The translations under genes and the position numbers were made by a program. Shown one piece after another: positions 24,665 to 31,363 of a DNA stretch of 31,363 bases. Each line of letters opens with the position of its first letter. Position 1 is the stretch's first letter. Origin of the DNA: an uncultured Bacilli bacterium (GTDB lineage Bacteria; Bacillota_I; Bacilli_A; RF39; UBA660). A model generated the notes under the pieces. The model was not told the origin of the DNA. It worked only from the letters and a program-made list of their open reading frames with translations, and did not search any database. The stretch lies in contig CAPHZB010000013.1 in the NCBI GenBank assembly GCA_948629335.1, forward strand, positions 1 through 31,363, written 5' to 3'.

Positions 24665-25525
24665 TTACCCCCTATTTTGTATCATTTGAAACGACCATAA
24701 ATTTCGAATTTGATATTCTAAAGTTTCATAGTCCCATAATTTTTGGCTTCTTTCTTTACTATTTGGATCATGTACGATAAATTTCCCATCTTGTACTCCA
24801 ACAAGTAAAATGAAATGGCCCGTTGTTGTAAAATCACCCTTTCGCATACTACAAACAATAGGGTGTCCCTCTTCTAGTTCATTCATCATGATAGACTTAC
24901 TCAAAGAAACTTCTGTTCCTATTATACCATACTCTTTCATTCCAAGTGTCATTAAACTCCAACTTGTTCCACTTTTCGATTCATAATAGCCCTTTTTTAC
25001 TGAGTGAATGGCAATATCATAAGGAGTTACATCGTTTCTTCCTGTAAGCCCTGCTACAACCATGGATAAAACAGTTGGACCACATCCATTTACGGCTAAC
25101 ACATTATCTCCATAAATACCATATCCCCATCTTGTATCATATTGAAGTAATAATGGCCACTTTTCCTTCGTCACCTCTTTGATGGTATCTGCATACACGT
25201 TTCCTTTTTTCGTAGGAAAATCAAGGACATAATCCATCATATCTATATTCTTTACTAGCATTTCTAATATGTCATCAGGGTATTTATCCCTGTTTTCTAT
25301 GATATTTGTAACTCTTTTCTCCTGTTTTGCTAATTGCTTTAGTTTTCTTATAGTCAAGTCTGTTGGAATAGGACTATTATTGTCTAAATTTTCCCCCACT
25401 TCCTGGGTGAATGTATTTTCTTTTTGTATAAAGAATTGATTATAAATTAAAAAAATACCCAGAATAAAAAGAAGAAAACACATAAATTTTATTTTTCTTT
25501 TCAAAACTCTTTTTCTTCTTTTCAT
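24665..25525 (-). CDS. Membrane-anchored C39-like cysteine peptidase in the van operon
   Basis: 286 residues. A basic N-terminus and one membrane helix (~14-33) place the rest outside. Residues ~120-286 match the Peptidase_C39_2 fold: WPLLLQYDTRWGYGIYG, NGCGPTVLSMV with the nucleophile Cys, GHFILLVGV with the His and VHDPN with the acidic/amide residue. Relatives cleave peptides or remodel wall-linked peptides; substrates are mostly unknown. It is the first gene of the resistance operon, in the slot where vanG clusters normally have the vanY carboxypeptidase, and starts after GGAAGGAG. A wall-trimming or sensing role is inferred from that place only. Confidence 0.8.
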   Translation of the reverse strand: MKRRKRVLKRKIKFMCFLLFILGIFLIYNQFFIQKENTFTQEVGENLDNNSPIPTDLTIRKLKQLAKQEKRVTNIIENRDKYPDDILEMLVKNIDMMDYVLDFPTKKGNVYADTIKEVTKEKWPLLLQYDTRWGYGIYGDNVLAVNGCGPTVLSMVVAGLTGRNDVTPYDIAIHSVKKGYYESKSGTSWSLMTLGMKEYGIIGTEVSLSKSIMMNELEEGHPIVCSMRKGDFTTTGHFILLVGVQDGKFIVHDPNSKERSQKLWDYETLEYQIRNLWSFQMIQNRG

Positions 25526-25567
25526 AAGATTTACTCCTTCCTCTAAAATAACATTCGTTATATATTC

Positions 25568-25632
25568 ATTGTAATCCTTTTAAAAATTTTATTTTTTAAC
25601 TAATTCTTATAAAAAACTTAAAATTTTCTTAA
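25568..25632 (-). promoter_or_regulatory. Candidate VanR-controlled promoter of the resistance operon
   Basis: On the minus strand four 5-mers, TTAAG, TTAAG, ATAAG and TTAAA, are spaced exactly 11 bp apart (starting at 25632, 25621, 25610 and 25599). This is the pattern of tandem OmpR-type regulator sites. They end about 20 bp before TACAAT (25568-25573), which has no -35 of its own, as expected when an activator sits there. The DNA is very AT-rich, so chance is a real alternative. Confidence 0.4.
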
Positions 25633-25641
25633 GCAAACACT

Positions 25642-25672
25642 AAAAAACATAAAACTGTTTTGTTCTATGTTT
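25642..25672 (-). terminator. Terminator or attenuator between vanS and the resistance genes
   Basis: Minus-strand AAACATA (25666-25672) pairs with TATGTTT (25645-25651) and is followed by T's. It begins directly after the vanS stop and ahead of the candidate operator, splitting the cluster into a regulatory and a resistance transcript. Confidence 0.55.
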
Positions 25673-26791
25673 CTATTCTGCTTTTTTGTAAAGAGGCAGT
25701 TCTACATAAAAGGTTATAAATTCATCACTGGTTACCCCTATTTTTCCATCATGTAATTCGACAATTTCTTTGGCAATGGCAAGACCAAGTCCACTCCCAC
25801 CTGTTTTACTCATTCGCGCTGAATCTAAACGATAAAATTTTTCAAAAATTTGGTTTAATTTTTCCTCAGGAATTTTCTTTCCCCTATTTTTTATAGAGAT
25901 AGTAACTGTATTCTCTCTTACCGCAGTATTTATTTCAATGGTATTCTCTATACTATAATAAATGGCATTTCGTATCAAATTGTTAAATACACGAGCTAGT
26001 TTATCTGAATCCCCTAGTAAAAGAATTTCTTCTTTGGAGGTATAAACAATTTCTTTACCAAGTTCTTTTAACATAGGATAAAAGTCATCAATGATTTGCT
26101 CTAACATTCGGTTTATGTAAAGTATTTCTTTTTCTAAAACAATTGTTTCTGCATTAAACCGTGTGATTTCAAAAAGTTCATTAATCAAATCCTCTAATTT
26201 ATATGATTTTTCTAATGCTATATTGATGTATTTTTCTCTTTGTTTCTTAGGCATATCTTTTATCTCATCTAGTAAAGATAAATATCCAATCATAGAAGTA
26301 AGTGGTGTTTTTAAATCGTGCGCTAAATAAACAACTAAATCATTTTTCTTTTGTTCACTTTCTTTGGCAAGTCGTTCATTTTGTAAAGCCATTTTCTTTA
26401 AATGGTTTATCTGTACTTCAATATCCGCTAATTCCCTAGGTAATTTGATGTAATCTGTATTTTTATCCAAAAGACTATGTGTTGCATTCGATAAGGAATA
26501 AATATAAGAAAATACTTTTCGTAATAAACGATACAACAAAAAAAGAACGAGTAAAATCCAACAAAGGAGCAAGAAAAGAAAACCAAAGCTATCCTCAAAT
26601 AAGAAATAAAAAAGACCTCGCATTTGATAATAAAGATTTGGAAAGGTAGTATATAGCCACTGAAAATCTATCTGTGTTACAATAAAAATAACAATAAATA
26701 TTCCAATAGGAATACATGCTGTTATTAGAAGGACTGTTCCAATAAATTCCTTAAATGTCTTATTTAAAAGTGTATTTTCTTTATTTTTCAA
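25673..26791 (-). CDS. vanS: Sensor histidine kinase VanS
   Basis: 372 residues. Two membrane segments (~18-39 and ~68-90) enclose a short outer loop of about 28 residues, typical of VanS of D-Ser clusters. The kinase core has VVYLAHDLKTPLTSMIGYLS with phosphoacceptor H158, the N box NNLIRNAIYYS, and the G box SGLGLAIAKEIVELHDGKIG. It phosphorylates VanR when glycopeptide or wall damage is sensed. Its start overlaps the end of vanR by 11 bp. Assignment as VanS, not another kinase, relies on its place directly before the resistance genes. Confidence 0.9.
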   Translation of the reverse strand: MKNKENTLLNKTFKEFIGTVLLITACIPIGIFIVIFIVTQIDFQWLYTTFPNLYYQMRGLFYFLFEDSFGFLFLLLCWILLVLFLLYRLLRKVFSYIYSLSNATHSLLDKNTDYIKLPRELADIEVQINHLKKMALQNERLAKESEQKKNDLVVYLAHDLKTPLTSMIGYLSLLDEIKDMPKKQREKYINIALEKSYKLEDLINELFEITRFNAETIVLEKEILYINRMLEQIIDDFYPMLKELGKEIVYTSKEEILLLGDSDKLARVFNNLIRNAIYYSIENTIEINTAVRENTVTISIKNRGKKIPEEKLNQIFEKFYRLDSARMSKTGGSGLGLAIAKEIVELHDGKIGVTSDEFITFYVELPLYKKAE

Positions 26792-27467
26792 TTTTATACC
26801 CTACTCCCCATATTGTTTTGATATATTTTGGATGTTTGGTTGTATCATGCATCTTCTCTCTTAAATGTCGAATATGGACCATCACAGTATTGTTATCTTT
26901 CTCATAATATTGTTCTTTCCATACTTCCATAAAAAGCGTATCTGTTTTTACAACTTGGCCCCTATTTTCACATAAATACCACAATATAGAAAATTCAATT
27001 GGCGTCAAATCAATCAAAACATCATTTAGGTAAAATTCATGTGCTGCCTTATTCATGTAAATATTTCTAAAGGAAATAGTATTTTCATCTTGAATTGTAC
27101 TATTATATTTTGTATATCTTCTTAATTGTGCTTTTACTCTAGCCATCAGTTCAAGAGGTTGAAATGGTTTTGTAATGTAATCATCTGCACCTAATGCAAG
27201 ACCACTAATTTTATCAATATCCTCAATTTTAGCTGTAACAAAAATAATCGGAAAATTATAGTTTTCTCTTATTTTACGACATAAAGAAAATCCATCCACC
27301 TCGGGCATCATTACATCTAAGATAGCTAAATCAATTTTTAAATGTTTTAAATCAGTAAGAACGCTTTTACTATTGTAATATTTATAAACGACGTATCCTT
27401 CATTTTCTAGATAAATTTGTATTAAATCTGCTATTTCTAATTCATCATCAACCACTAAAATATGCAA
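26781..27467 (-). CDS. vanR: Response regulator VanR (OmpR family)
   Basis: About 228 residues. Receiver domain: ILVVDDELEIADLI, LAILDVMMPEVDGFS with the phospho-Asp, and DDYITKPFQPLELMARV with the conserved Lys. Winged helix C-terminal domain: LTPIEFSILWYLCENRGQVV, then NNTVMVHIRHLREKM and YIKTIWGVGYKIE. No ATG is available. The frame opens at GTG 27479, but TTG at 27467 gives the usual start (HILVVDDE) and lies 8 nt from AAGGTGG, so TTG is preferred; GTG 27479 or 27476 are the alternatives. Only 23 bp separate it from the tRNA-Glu terminator. Confidence 0.9.
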   Translation of the reverse strand: MHILVVDDELEIADLIQIYLENEGYVVYKYYNSKSVLTDLKHLKIDLAILDVMMPEVDGFSLCRKIRENYNFPIIFVTAKIEDIDKISGLALGADDYITKPFQPLELMARVKAQLRRYTKYNSTIQDENTISFRNIYMNKAAHEFYLNDVLIDLTPIEFSILWYLCENRGQVVKTDTLFMEVWKEQYYEKDNNTVMVHIRHLREKMHDTTKHPKYIKTIWGVGYKIEK

Positions 27468-27490
27468 TGATTCCACCACCTTACTTACAT

Positions 27491-27515
27491 AAAAAAACTA
27501 GATATCTCTATCTAG
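27491..27515 (-). terminator. Terminator of tRNA-Glu
   Basis: Minus-strand CTAGAT-AGAGAT-ATCTAG followed by TTTTTTT; stem arms 27510-27515 and 27498-27503. It sits 13 bp after the tRNA CCA end and ends 23 bp before the vanR TTG. Confidence 0.8.
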
Positions 27516-27525
27516 CCTATCTCAA
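27497..27525 (-). promoter_or_regulatory. Possible vanRS promoter overlapping the tRNA-Glu terminator
   Basis: Minus-strand TTGAGA (27520-27525, 5/6), 17 bp, TCTAGT (27497-27502, 4/6). It would start transcription inside the T-run, just ahead of vanR. It is the only promoter-like pair found in the gap. Confidence 0.3.
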
Positions 27526-27528
27526 AAT

Positions 27529-27605
27529 TGGTAGCCTGTACGGGGTTCGAACCCGTGAATCCGAGCTTGAGAGGCGCGTGTGTTAAGCCACTTCACCAAC
27601 AGGCC
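27529..27605 (-). tRNA. tRNA-Glu (anticodon CTC)
   Basis: 77 nt with encoded CCA. Acceptor GGCCTGT pairs with ACAGGCT (G1·U72), the D-arm region GGTGAAGTGGCTTAACAC resembles bacterial tRNA-Glu, and the T arm is CGGGTTCGAACCCCG. The anticodon arm CGCGC-CTCTCAA-GCTCG gives CTC but contains one C·U mismatch (29-41). The mismatch and the G·U end pair raise the chance that this is a minor or slowly decaying copy. Confidence 0.75.
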
Positions 27606-27632
27606 AAATTACGATGTCTTTGTTAAGACATT

Positions 27633-27638
27633 ATTATA
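27633..27638 (-). promoter_or_regulatory. -10 box of tRNA-Glu
   Basis: Perfect TATAAT on the minus strand, 28 bp upstream of the tRNA. The only -35 candidate, TTGTAA, lies 20 bp away, which is long. Between -10 and tRNA a TGTCTT/AAGACA hairpin could mark leader processing. Confidence 0.4.
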
Positions 27639-27751
27639 GTATCATAAACTACTATTTTTTACAATAGTTTTGCAAAATTTTACTCGTAGACTGTGAATGA
27701 TAACACATTAAAAAAGCTCTGTTACATTTTTTTGTAGTATTATTTATTAAA

Positions 27752-27775
27752 TCATTCATTTTTTGAATGGTTTTT
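27752..27775 (+). terminator. Orphan terminator-like hairpin
   Basis: CATTCA (27753-27758) pairs with TGAATG (27764-27769), then a run of T on the plus strand. No plus-strand gene precedes it. The 322-bp gap 27606-27927 otherwise contains only the tRNA-Glu promoter. Confidence 0.4.
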
Positions 27776-27927
27776 CTATACCTAAATTTAACTAAAATAA
27801 TACGTTATTATAGCAAAAAAGAGAACAAATCATAAATATAATCTGCTCATTGAATTGTAATTTAGTAATTCTTTTTTTATTTTTCTTCTTAATAACCTTT
27901 TCAAGTTTTCTCTTAAATTGTATTCTT

Positions 27928-28494
27928 TTAGTTTAATTTCAATTTACCACAATTGATAAACTTATTAGCCCCATAAGAAAATTTTTTATCATTCGTATTA
28001 CTCGGTAATTCTATTACTTCTAAAACCCAATCTTTAATATTTACTAAAAGTTTTAAATTATCTTTTTTTACTAAATAATAGGGCGATAGATCACTTATAC
28101 CATCAATATCGTTATGAACGCCCCATGTAAATAAATCCAATATCCATTCTAGCTTTGTCATTTTCTTGCTTCTGACTAAATTATATACTTCATAAGATTC
28201 ATCAAAATATTCCTTTAAAACACTAGTATAAGATGATATTTTACTTTTATATTTATCTTTGTCTAACGATTTTCTCATAGATAATGCTGATAATTGATTC
28301 TCATCATTTAATAAAGAATCGACTGTTATACCAAATACTTTTGACAATTCTTGTAAATTACTTACATCGGGTATTCCCCCATTATTTTCCCACTTTGTTA
28401 TTGCTTGTCTTGATACATTCATAACCCCAGCAAGTTGTTCTTGAGATAATCCAAATTTTTTTCTTATCTCTTTTAATTTTTCACCTAATGTCAT
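27928..28494 (-). CDS. XRE-family regulator with a C-terminal domain
   Basis: 188 residues. The helix-turn-helix is at ~1-60: LGEKLKEIRKKFGLSQEQLA, then VSRQAITKWENNGGIPD. The remaining ~120 residues are soluble and of unknown fold (WILDLFTWGVHNDIDGISDL and a β-rich end). The frame opens at GTG 28503, but AGAGGTGA lies 5 nt before ATG 28494, which is chosen. Such regulators often control a neighbouring gene or themselves; no target is evident. It lies on the far side of tRNA-Glu from the van genes. Confidence 0.82.
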   Translation of the reverse strand: MTLGEKLKEIRKKFGLSQEQLAGVMNVSRQAITKWENNGGIPDVSNLQELSKVFGITVDSLLNDENQLSALSMRKSLDKDKYKSKISSYTSVLKEYFDESYEVYNLVRSKKMTKLEWILDLFTWGVHNDIDGISDLSPYYLVKKDNLKLLVNIKDWVLEVIELPSNTNDKKFSYGANKFINCGKLKLN

Positions 28495-28651
28495 AGGTAT
28501 CACCTCTTTCTGAAATAAATTTTATAATCAAGTTAAAAAAAATAACAGCAACAACACATTACATTTATGCTACTTATCGTATCATTGTAATTTGCTGAGG
28601 TGTCTTAACAAAAATAATGGTTAATTCTTCATTGTTTTTAATTATAATTAA

Positions 28652-29164
28652 CTATAATGTTTGAGTCAAAAATAATATTACAGTTATCACATACCCTAAT
28701 CCATAAAATAACGAAATTACTAAATCCTTTTTATTTTTAGTAAATTTATACCTATTATATAAATAACTAAGGTTATATCTAAACCATATTATGATAATTG
28801 GTAAAGTATTTATCTCTTTTTTAGAGCAATAAAGCAAAAGTAATAAAGATATTCCAGTAAAAGAAACAACACCTAATTTTGATGACTTCAAATCATAAAG
28901 TTCAGTTAAATTAATGATATTTTCTTCTGCTTTGTTTTTTAATTCCTCCTCTCTTATTTCTTCACCTGCAAGTATTTCATTTATAGAAACATCTAATAAA
29001 CTGCTTAATGGTTTTAATAAAGACATATCCATTAAACAAATTCCTCGTTCCCATTTACTTACAGCATTTATGCTAACTCCTAATTTTTCTGATAGTTGTT
29101 CTTGCGTTAATTCCTTTGCCTTTCTTTTTTTAGAAATAAATTTACCAATTTTCTCTTGATTCAT
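28652..29164 (-). CDS. XRE-family regulator with membrane-spanning C-terminal part
   Basis: 170 residues. The N-terminal helix-turn-helix is IGKFISKKRKAKELTQEQLS, then VSINAVSKWERG. The C-terminal half has three hydrophobic segments (VVSFTGISLLLLLY, INTLPIIIIWF, ISLFYGLGYVITVILFL), so the DNA-binding domain would be held at the membrane. The long frame from 29218 has no ribosome site; GAAGGG precedes ATG 29164. What the membrane part senses is unknown. It is read in the same direction as the other XRE gene, 157 bp apart. Confidence 0.82.
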   Translation of the reverse strand: MNQEKIGKFISKKRKAKELTQEQLSEKLGVSINAVSKWERGICLMDMSLLKPLSSLLDVSINEILAGEEIREEELKNKAEENIINLTELYDLKSSKLGVVSFTGISLLLLLYCSKKEINTLPIIIIWFRYNLSYLYNRYKFTKNKKDLVISLFYGLGYVITVILFLTQTL

Positions 29165-29485
29165 AATTATCCCTTCTTTCAAGAACAATATATCATTATA
29201 TAATTTAAAACAACACATACCTATGGTTTAATTATTTATATAATCGAGTAAAAGCATAGATTGCTCCATGCATCTAGACATGCGACTTTCCACATCTAGG
29301 TTGTATAATAGCATTGCTTTTTTTTATTTCATTCCCAATGTAATGATACGATTTCCTTATGCTATATACCTAATTATGTGAACTCCTTTCCTCCTTCATA
29401 ATTATTGATAGGGTACCTTAGATACTAAGAGTTCGTCTGACTACCTACTGAATTATTAACCCTTTTCTAGGCGCACAATTGTAAA
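29165..29485. other. Intergenic stretch without a visible gene
   Basis: 321 bp upstream of the membrane XRE gene. A TATAAT for that gene lies near 29196-29201 (minus) without a clear -35. CATCTAG occurs twice about 25 bp apart near 29268-29305. No ORF with a ribosome site was found. Confidence 0.35.
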
Positions 29486-30133
29486 TTATACATTACCTTC
29501 TATTAATTTCTTTTCATTAAACTTTTCCAAAAACTCTTTTGAAGTTGACCATTCAAAGTTATATCCAGATAACTGATATAAAGCATTCGCACAAATATAT
29601 TCATACATACCTGCATTAAGACTTTTGTATAAAATTAAATATAATGGCTTCATAGCAGAATCTCCCATATTTAAAACTTTTGCATATCTTTCACTTTTGA
29701 AAACTCTTGTCCATCCATCAGTAATGACAATTTCAGTTTTTTTCCTTTCTTCTGCTTCTTCCTCCTCCATTAAAGTTTGAAATTCTGTTGTAATTTGCGT
29801 TAATAATTCTTCATCTACACTTTTTATTAGCCGTTCTTCATTTACTCCATCTGGCGTAATTTCTTCCCAAGTAATTTTCTTTACCTCATTTTCATGATTT
29901 ATATTAGATGTATTCACAACTACACTGTCATAAACCTTTACACCAAGTACCTCTATTACTATTCCATCATCATAACCTGTTTTTGATTTAGAATTTAGTC
30001 TATGAACTTTTGATATCTTATAAGTTAAAGATGCCCATTCTACTGTACCACCATCTTTTAACTGATTTCTAATTGGAAATAATAAGATTAACAAAATAAT
30101 TACTACTGATATTATAATTACTTTCTTTTTCAT
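29486..30133 (-). CDS. Single-pass membrane-anchored protein of unknown function
   Basis: 215 residues. One N-terminal hydrophobic helix (KKVIIISVVIILLILLFPI) with no lipobox, then a ~190-residue domain. NQLKDGGTVEWASLTYKIS is a pattern I recognise from uncharacterised membrane-anchored proteins of clostridial gut bacteria. A run of acidic residues (MEEEEAEERKKTE) lies near the middle. No function known. ATG follows AGAGGTGTAAA. It appears to be a single-gene unit. Confidence 0.75.
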   Translation of the reverse strand: MKKKVIIISVVIILLILLFPIRNQLKDGGTVEWASLTYKISKVHRLNSKSKTGYDDGIVIEVLGVKVYDSVVVNTSNINHENEVKKITWEEITPDGVNEERLIKSVDEELLTQITTEFQTLMEEEEAEERKKTEIVITDGWTRVFKSERYAKVLNMGDSAMKPLYLILYKSLNAGMYEYICANALYQLSGYNFEWSTSKEFLEKFNEKKLIEGNV

Positions 30134-30317
30134 TTTACACCTCTACAATTACGATTTATTACCTTAATTGTATTTCAATTATACCACAAAAAGAGCCATA
30201 AATGTTGTATGCCACGAGTTTCACAAATCTTAGTAGTTCTTCTTTTCTTTTCATTATCATTTTTATATTAAATATCACAAATCATATTATTTTTTGTTTT
30301 ATCTTTAGAAACCACAC

Positions 30318-30362
30318 GTTAAGTTCTCTCACCAACAAGCCAAATTGCAATGTATTTATTAA
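30318..30362 (-). pseudogene. Degenerate copy of the 5' half of tRNA-Glu and its leader
   Basis: Ungapped alignment with 27582-27626 gives 35 of 45 identical bases, including 17 of 18 over TCACCAACA-G/A-GCCAAATT. The similarity covers the D-arm and acceptor 5' strand of tRNA-Glu and continues ~20 bp into the upstream leader. It stops before the anticodon and nothing of the 3' half follows, so it cannot make a tRNA. The rest of the 385-bp gap 30134-30518 shows no gene. Confidence 0.7.
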
Positions 30363-30493
30363 AAAATTATGGTATATATCATACAAAAAATAAATAAATT
30401 TGATTGCAAATGCACGATAATTTGAAGGACTATTTTAGTAAATAAAAATTCTTTTATTTCAAAAAAAGATACTATTTTCACTTGAATTAATAC

Positions 30494-30517
30494 AAAAAGA
30501 GAATAACTAAATTCTCC
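30494..30517 (-). terminator. Terminator of the 161-residue gene
   Basis: Minus-strand GAGAAT-TTAGTT-ATTCTC (30511-30516 with 30499-30504), then TTTTTG. Starts directly after the stop codon at 30519. Confidence 0.7.
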
Positions 30518-30518
30518 T

Positions 30519-31004
30519 TTATTTTATCTTTTGGTAATTTTCTTCTTCTACTTCATTTGTATTTGTTTTTAGCTTCACAGTTACTGGTACTAAAAAATCC
30601 GATTTAACACTCACATTTGAAAAGTATTTATCATTTTGACCCTTTACTAATAAATCATAGACAACTTGAATTTTATTTGCATACACACCTAAATCTAAAT
30701 ATTGTTGTTCTATATATCGCTTTGTTTCTGATACGCTTTTACCATAATGTCCATTATAACCATATGTTGTTAATTCAATAAATTCTGAATTGCAGCCCTC
30801 TATTGCATCTACACCATAATATACTATATCATCTGCAATCGGAAATCCAATTAATTGTGATCTATGTACATGATTATCCATCATATCCTGTACAATTCCA
30901 TCCATTGCTGCATATTTTGATTTGACTGAAGCATTTATATGCACATTATCAATATACACTTCCGTTCCAGCAGACAAGCACTCTGTATAAACTTGTAAAT
31001 ACAC
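30519..31004 (-). CDS. Protein of unknown function, possibly N-terminally truncated
   Basis: 161 residues starting at GTG (31004), with TAG as the codon directly before it and no signal peptide. The first residues (YLQVYTECLSAGTEVYIDNV) already look like the interior of a β-rich domain, and a helical part with MDGIVQDMMDNHVHRSQLIG follows. I do not recognise the family. A GGGG run lies 9 nt before the GTG and a TATAAT just upstream, so expression is possible. The lack of a natural N-terminus suggests a remnant of a longer protein. It lies 59 bp after the TraB-like gene, beyond that gene's terminator. Confidence 0.55.
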   Translation of the reverse strand: MYLQVYTECLSAGTEVYIDNVHINASVKSKYAAMDGIVQDMMDNHVHRSQLIGFPIADDIVYYGVDAIEGCNSEFIELTTYGYNGHYGKSVSETKRYIEQQYLDLGVYANKIQVVYDLLVKGQNDKYFSNVSVKSDFLVPVTVKLKTNTNEVEEENYQKIK

Positions 31005-31029
31005 CTATTTATCCCCATTATAAGAACAT

Positions 31030-31055
31030 AAAAATAGACTACATCTAAGTAGCCT
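31030..31055 (-). terminator. Terminator of the TraB-like gene
   Basis: Minus-strand AGGCTAC-TTAGAT-GTAGTCT (31049-31055 with 31036-31042, one G·U), followed by ATTTTTATG. Confidence 0.7.
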
Positions 31056-31063
31056 AACCATAT

Positions 31064-31363
31064 CTATTTTACTATAGTAATCATGTACCCGCTTTGCTCT
31101 AACAAATCAGCAATGCCACCTTCTCCTATAATATGTGCAAGTCCCACAGTACAGAATATATCTTGACCATCCTCAAAAGCTTCCTCTAAAGAGGCTGTCA
31201 TATTTTGATTTCGAGTTGTGATCAGTTTGTCAGTATATTCCTCCATATATGAGTTAGAGGGTTCGCTATCAGAAAATACAAGTTTTTCTAATTCTTCTTT
31301 GTTTCCCTGTAACTGTTCACACCCTAGAGGAATAAGCACGAAAAAGGCAATCAAAATTATTGA
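31064..31363 (-). CDS. TraB/GumN (Tiki-like) family protein, C-terminal end, cut by window edge
   Basis: The frame stays open to the right edge, so this is the last ~100 residues of a longer protein, not a 96-residue gene. TTRNQNMTASLEEAFEDGQD and then CTVGLAHIIGEGGIADLLEQ, followed by SGYMI, match the C-terminal block of TraB/GumN proteins. The GxxH motif (GLAH) is one of the metal-binding motifs of this metalloprotease-like fold; its N-terminal partner motif lies outside. Bacterial members are poorly characterised and often secreted or lipid-anchored. Confidence 0.78.
   Translation of the reverse strand, partial: SIILIAFFVLIPLGCEQLQGNKEELEKLVFSDSEPSNSYMEEYTDKLITTRNQNMTASLEEAFEDGQDIFCTVGLAHIIGEGGIADLLEQSGYMITIVK

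Noticed and set aside
19540..27605. van cluster as an island bounded by copies of the tRNA-Glu 3' end
   Set aside because: I looked for a copy of the tRNA 3' end downstream of vanTr and saw none; no integrase lies inside the cluster.
27928..28494. This XRE regulator as VanU of the van cluster
   Set aside because: VanU is a small protein of about 75 residues next to vanR; this one has 188 residues and lies across a tRNA gene with its terminator.
29268..29325. Hairpins near GCATCTAGACATGC
   Set aside because: Short, with weak pairing and no T-run; expected by chance in this sequence.
1..31363. CRISPR array or riboswitch
   Set aside because: No regularly spaced repeats and no recognisable riboswitch or T-box core were seen in the intergenic stretches.

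Overview
The window is AT-rich, gene-dense, mostly minus-strand DNA. It looks like the chromosome of a low-GC Firmicute, most likely a gut-type member of the Bacilli/Erysipelotrichia or a neighbouring class. Three things support this. There is a conserved block ruvX – DUF1292 – mltG – trmR – (interruption) – two U32 proteins, which follows the Bacillus yrrK-yrzB-yrrL-yrrM-yrrN-yrrO order. Ribosome-binding sites are strong GGAGG types and promoters are sigma-A-like TTGACA/TATAAT. Accessory families typical of gut Firmicutes are present (CmpB-type permease, Rpn/PD-(D/E)XK protein, VanW). No rRNA or species marker is present, so the genus is not claimed.

Layout. 1-2.3 kb: the N-terminal part of a membrane sensor kinase cut by the left edge, then a HAD–PlsC fusion. 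2.3-10.1 kb: a housekeeping tRNA-modification and cell-wall block (ruvX, DUF1292, mltG, trmR, and the U32 pair trhP1/trhP2). It is interrupted between trmR and the U32 pair by a divergently transcribed Rpn-family gene and a two-gene operon of unknown function. 10.1-15.5 kb: an operon of CmpB-like permease, NUDIX hydrolase, tcdA-like ThiF protein and an unknown, then a GT2–methyltransferase fusion, two small unknowns and a membrane-anchored amidase. 15.5-17.6 kb: a sparse segment with an unknown gene and the C-terminal half of a tyrosine recombinase beside tRNA-Met(CAT). 17.9-19.5 kb: AraC regulator, VOC protein and TfoX-N protein on the plus strand. 20.0-27.5 kb: a complete vanG-type glycopeptide-resistance cluster. 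27.5-31.4 kb: tRNA-Glu(CTC), two XRE regulators, unknown membrane proteins, a degenerate copy of the 5' end of tRNA-Glu, and the C-terminal end of a TraB/GumN-like protein running off the right edge.

The main system is the van cluster, read on the minus strand as vanR-vanS, a hairpin, then a C39-type peptidase, vanW, vanG, vanXY, vanTm and vanTr. VanR/VanS would sense the drug. VanTm/VanTr would supply D-Ser, VanG would join D-Ala to D-Ser, and VanXY would remove D-Ala-D-Ala and terminal D-Ala, replacing the vancomycin target. Two features are unusual. The membrane and racemase halves of VanT are separate, overlapping genes in different frames, a split I know only from vanL-type clusters. A membrane-anchored C39-like cysteine peptidase sits first in the resistance operon, where vanG clusters usually carry vanY. 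vanR lies directly behind the tRNA-Glu terminator with almost no room for a conventional promoter.

All functional statements are from reading motifs and gene order; no database search was run.
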